The notes under the pieces: model-generated
What the model was told of the DNA's origin: nothing
The model's input: only the letters and a program-made list of their open reading frames with translations
Database searches by the model: none
Source of the DNA: Janibacter melonis
Lineage (GTDB): Bacteria; Actinomycetota; Actinomycetes; Actinomycetales; Dermatophilaceae
Direction: 5' to 3'
NCBI RefSeq assembly: GCF_020567375.1
Contig: NZ_JAJBZM010000003.1
Span: forward strand, 635,333-699,332
DNA: 64,000 nt
Translations under genes and position numbers: made by a program
Shown: positions 61,699 to 64,000 of the stretch, one piece after another
How positions within the stretch are numbered: the stretch's first letter is position 1
How the letters are laid out: the number at the start of each line of letters is the position of its first letter

Positions 61699-63303
61699 AT
61701 GACCTCAGCCGTGGCCGACGCCGTCGTCATCGGCGGCGGGCCCAACGGGCTCGTCGCCGCCAACCTCCTCGCCGACGCCGGCTGGGACGTCGTCCTCCTC
61801 GAGGGCGCCGACGAGGTCGGGGGAGCGGTGCGCAGCGCCGAGGTGGCCGCGCCGGGCTTCGTCTCGGACCTCTTCAGCGCCTTCTACCCCCTCGCCGCAG
61901 CGAGCCCGGTCATCTCCGGGCTGCACCTCGAGGAGCACGGCCTCGAGTGGGTGGACGCGCCGTCCGTCGTCGGCCACGCCCTGCCCGACGGCCGGGCCGC
62001 CGTCATCGAGCGCGACGCCGAGGCGACCGCCGCCGGTCTCGAGGCCGATGCGCCGGGCGACGGCGCCTCGTGGTTGCGGATGGTCGAGCACTGGCGCTCC
62101 GTGCGCGACCCCCTGCTCGACGCGCTCTTCACCCCCTTCCCGCCCGTGCGGGCGAGCCTGCGCCTCGCGCGTCAGCAGCGGGCCGGCGGCCTGGTCGAGC
62201 TGGCCCGTCTGGCCACCGTGCCGGTGCGCCGGCTCGGCGAGGAGTCCTTCGCCGGCGAGGGCGGCCGCGTGCTGCTCACCGGCAACGCGATGCACAGCGA
62301 CCTGCCCCCGGATGGTGCGGGCAGCGGCTTCTTCGGGTGGCTGCTCGCGATGCTCGGCCAGGACGTCGGCTTCCCGGTGCCCCGCGGAGGCGCGGGCGAG
62401 CTCGCGCTGTCGATGGCCCGACGCGCGACGGCGCGCGGCGTCGAGATCCGCACCGGCAGCACCGTCGAGACCGTGCTCGTCGAGCACGGCCGGGCGAGCG
62501 GCGTGCGGCTGCGCGACGGCAGCACGGTGCGGGCGCGCCGCGCGGTGCTCGCCGACGTCGGGGCGCCCCACCTCTACCGCGAGATGCTCGACCCGGACGT
62601 CGTGCCCGACCGCCTGCTCGCCGACCTCGAGCGCTTCGAGCTCGACGCCGGCACGCTCAAGGTCAACTGGGCGCTCGACGCACCGGTGCCGTGGGCCGCC
62701 CCGGGGCTCGCCGGCGCCGGCACGGTGCACCTCGGCGTCGACGACGACGGCCTGCTCGAGGTCTCGAAGGACCTCGCCCTGCGCCGGGTCCCGCGCCGCC
62801 CCTTCCTGCTCTTCGGGCAGATGACGACCGCCGACCCCACCCGGTCGCCCGAGGGGACCGAGTCGGCCTGGGCCTACACCCACCTGCCCGTCGGCACGCA
62901 CGACCCGGCGGTCGTCGACGAGCACGTCGAGCGCATGCGCCAGGCGGTCGAGCAGGTCGCCCCGGGCTTCGCCGGTCACGTCGTCGGCGAGCACGTCCAG
63001 TCGCCGAGCGACCTCGAGCACTGGGACCCCAACCTCGTCGGGGGCTCGGTCAACGGCGGCACCTCGGCGCTGCACCAGCAGCTCTTCATGCGCCCCACCC
63101 CGGGTCTGGGTCGCTCGGAGACCCCGGTCCCCGGTCTCTACCTCGCGAGCGCGTCGGCCCACCCCGGCGGCGGGGTGCACGGGACGTGCGGCTCGAACGC
63201 CGCTCGTGCTGCGCTGTCCGCCCACGGGCGGCTCGGGGCCGTGCACCGGGCGGTGGTGCGCACCGCCTGGTCGCGCGTGCTCACGACGGGGGACCGGTCA
63301 TGA
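61699..63303 (+). CDS. Phytoene desaturase/PYROXD2-like FAD-dependent oxidoreductase
   Basis: 534 aa. FAD-binding dinucleotide motif VVIGGGPNGLVAANLLADAG, then LLEGADEVGGAVRSAE; C-terminal PGLYLASASAHPGGGVHGTCG, as in amine-oxidase/CrtI-type proteins. Its substrate is not the typical carotenoid set, since no crtB or crtE is adjacent. The in-frame ATG at 61699 is used; an ATG at 61682 is out of frame. TAGCGT at 61670-61675 is a -10 candidate. Overlaps the SDR (ATGA). Confidence 0.87.
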   Translation: MTSAVADAVVIGGGPNGLVAANLLADAGWDVVLLEGADEVGGAVRSAEVAAPGFVSDLFSAFYPLAAASPVISGLHLEEHGLEWVDAPSVVGHALPDGRAAVIERDAEATAAGLEADAPGDGASWLRMVEHWRSVRDPLLDALFTPFPPVRASLRLARQQRAGGLVELARLATVPVRRLGEESFAGEGGRVLLTGNAMHSDLPPDGAGSGFFGWLLAMLGQDVGFPVPRGGAGELALSMARRATARGVEIRTGSTVETVLVEHGRASGVRLRDGSTVRARRAVLADVGAPHLYREMLDPDVVPDRLLADLERFELDAGTLKVNWALDAPVPWAAPGLAGAGTVHLGVDDDGLLEVSKDLALRRVPRRPFLLFGQMTTADPTRSPEGTESAWAYTHLPVGTHDPAVVDEHVERMRQAVEQVAPGFAGHVVGEHVQSPSDLEHWDPNLVGGSVNGGTSALHQQLFMRPTPGLGRSETPVPGLYLASASAHPGGGVHGTCGSNAARAALSAHGRLGAVHRAVVRTAWSRVLTTGDRS

Positions 63304-64000
63304 CCGCCCGGGTGGCTCTCGTCACCGGAGCGGGCAGCGGCATCGGCCTGTCCGTCGCCGAGCGGCTCGCGGCCCAGGGCCACGTCGTCGTCCTCGTCGG
63401 CCGCGGCGTGCCCGCGCTCGAGCGGGCCCGGGCCGCGTGCGAGCGGGTCGGCGGCTCCGCCATGGTCGTGCCCGCCGACGTCCGCGACGCCGAGGCGGTG
63501 CGGTCGGCCTTCGAGACCGCGGCGAGCCTGGGCCGCCTCGACGCCGTCGTGCACAGCGCCGGGGTGCTCACCTACGGGCGCTTCGAGGACGTGCCGGCGG
63601 AGGTCTTCGAGGCCGCGATCGACACGACGCTGCTCGGCACGTCGCGCGTCTTCCGCGAGGCGCTGCGGATCTTCCGCAGCAGCGGCGGCGGAGGCTTCGT
63701 CGTCGTCGGGTCCGTCCTCGGCAAGGTCGTCGTGCCCGAGATGTCGTCCTACGTCACCGCGAAGTGGGGCCTGCACGGCCTCGTGCGCACCTTGCAGGTC
63801 GAGCACCGGGGCGACCCGGACGTCGAGATCTCGCTCGTCTCGCCCGGCGGGGTCGACACCCCGATCTACCGCAGCTCGGGCACCTTCTCGGGCCGCCACG
63901 GCCGCCCGCCCGAGCCGGTCGCCGGTCCGGACAAGGCCGCCGACGCGGTGATGGCCTGCCTCGAGCGACCGAGGCGCGAGGTCGACCTCACCTGGACCAA
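63300..64000 (+). CDS. Short-chain dehydrogenase/reductase (truncated by the window end)
   Basis: At least 233 residues. NAD(P) motif TGAGSGIG at the N-terminus, NAG replaced by HSAG in VVHSAGVL, catalytic Ser in VGSVLG and YVTAK (YxxxK). No stop before 64000. Starts in the stop of the flavoprotein (ATGA), so the two may act on the same substrate. Confidence 0.9.
   Translation, partial: MTARVALVTGAGSGIGLSVAERLAAQGHVVVLVGRGVPALERARAACERVGGSAMVVPADVRDAEAVRSAFETAASLGRLDAVVHSAGVLTYGRFEDVPAEVFEAAIDTTLLGTSRVFREALRIFRSSGGGGFVVVGSVLGKVVVPEMSSYVTAKWGLHGLVRTLQVEHRGDPDVEISLVSPGGVDTPIYRSSGTFSGRHGRPPEPVAGPDKAADAVMACLERPRREVDLTWT

Noticed and set aside
61699-64000. Carotenoid biosynthesis cluster
   Set aside because: Only a CrtI/PYROXD2-like flavoprotein and an SDR are seen; no phytoene synthase or GGPP synthase is in the window.

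Overview
This is a very GC-rich stretch (about 72% by eye) from an actinobacterial chromosome, most likely a Micrococcales / Intrasporangiaceae-type genome. Evidence for this: the clpP1-clpP2-clpX layout behind a ClgR-type site, a translational-type ileS T-box, a group II truncated haemoglobin, a mycothiol-type DsbA-like oxidoreductase, a MocR/YczE divergent pair, GTG starts and many apparently leaderless promoters. The genus is inference. There is no phage, IS element, CRISPR array or plasmid module, so this reads as core chromosome. Genes are dense; the only gap above 300 bp (57793-58303) is filled by two back-to-back riboswitch-class leaders.

Layout. 1-7.4 kb is a nitrate respiration locus: narG (minus, C-terminus off the window), a COG2345/SufR-like regulator with a Cys/His cluster whose stop overlaps the narG start, and two divergent narK-type transporters, with three small dyads in the shared intergenic region. 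7.4-31 kb is housekeeping and metabolism: glgX, a GNAT, tesB, MocR/YczE, a RecQ-like helicase with a phosphoribosyltransferase-like tail, a thioesterase, an inositol-phosphatase family protein, GDPD, a GH13 glucosidase, quinone reductase, globin, MscS channel, pepN, DsbA-like protein, rpiB, a SpoIIE-type phosphatase, trmB, a NYN protein, tRNA-Gly and tRNA-Pro. 30.5-45.2 kb has trigger factor, an MFS carrier, an ABC exporter with a two-component system, a large GH13 protein, clpP1-clpP2, a nonsense-interrupted NTR-like gene, clpX, a GlcD-like oxidase and a C39-like protein. 45.4-51 kb has a Rossmann-TspO fusion, a CPBP protease, valS and an acyltransferase.

The standout is 51.2-58.0 kb (minus). 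A cobalamin riboswitch precedes a secreted, membrane-anchored alpha/alpha-barrel protein, a secreted, membrane-anchored DUF4430 (transcobalamin C-terminal-like) protein, EcfT, a fused double ATPase and an S-component-like protein, all with 4-nt overlaps or tiny gaps. The two extracellular proteins together look like the two halves of animal intrinsic factor/transcobalamin, split over two polypeptides and wired to an ECF importer: a candidate B12 capture-and-uptake system. Facing away from it is ileS behind an isoleucine T-box. The window ends in an amine-oxidase/phytoene-desaturase-like flavoprotein and a truncated SDR.

Window-scale patterns: (1) CGAAGGGG/CCCCTTCG occurs roughly 55 times, about ten times the naive expectation, in all reading frames and concentrated in gaps; (2) a TANNNT/CAGGNT -10 lies 6-9 nt before the start codon of more than ten genes; (3) every convergent gene junction with a real gap carries a large palindrome or repeat, and two junctions carry paired palindromes with identical 62-bp centre spacing.
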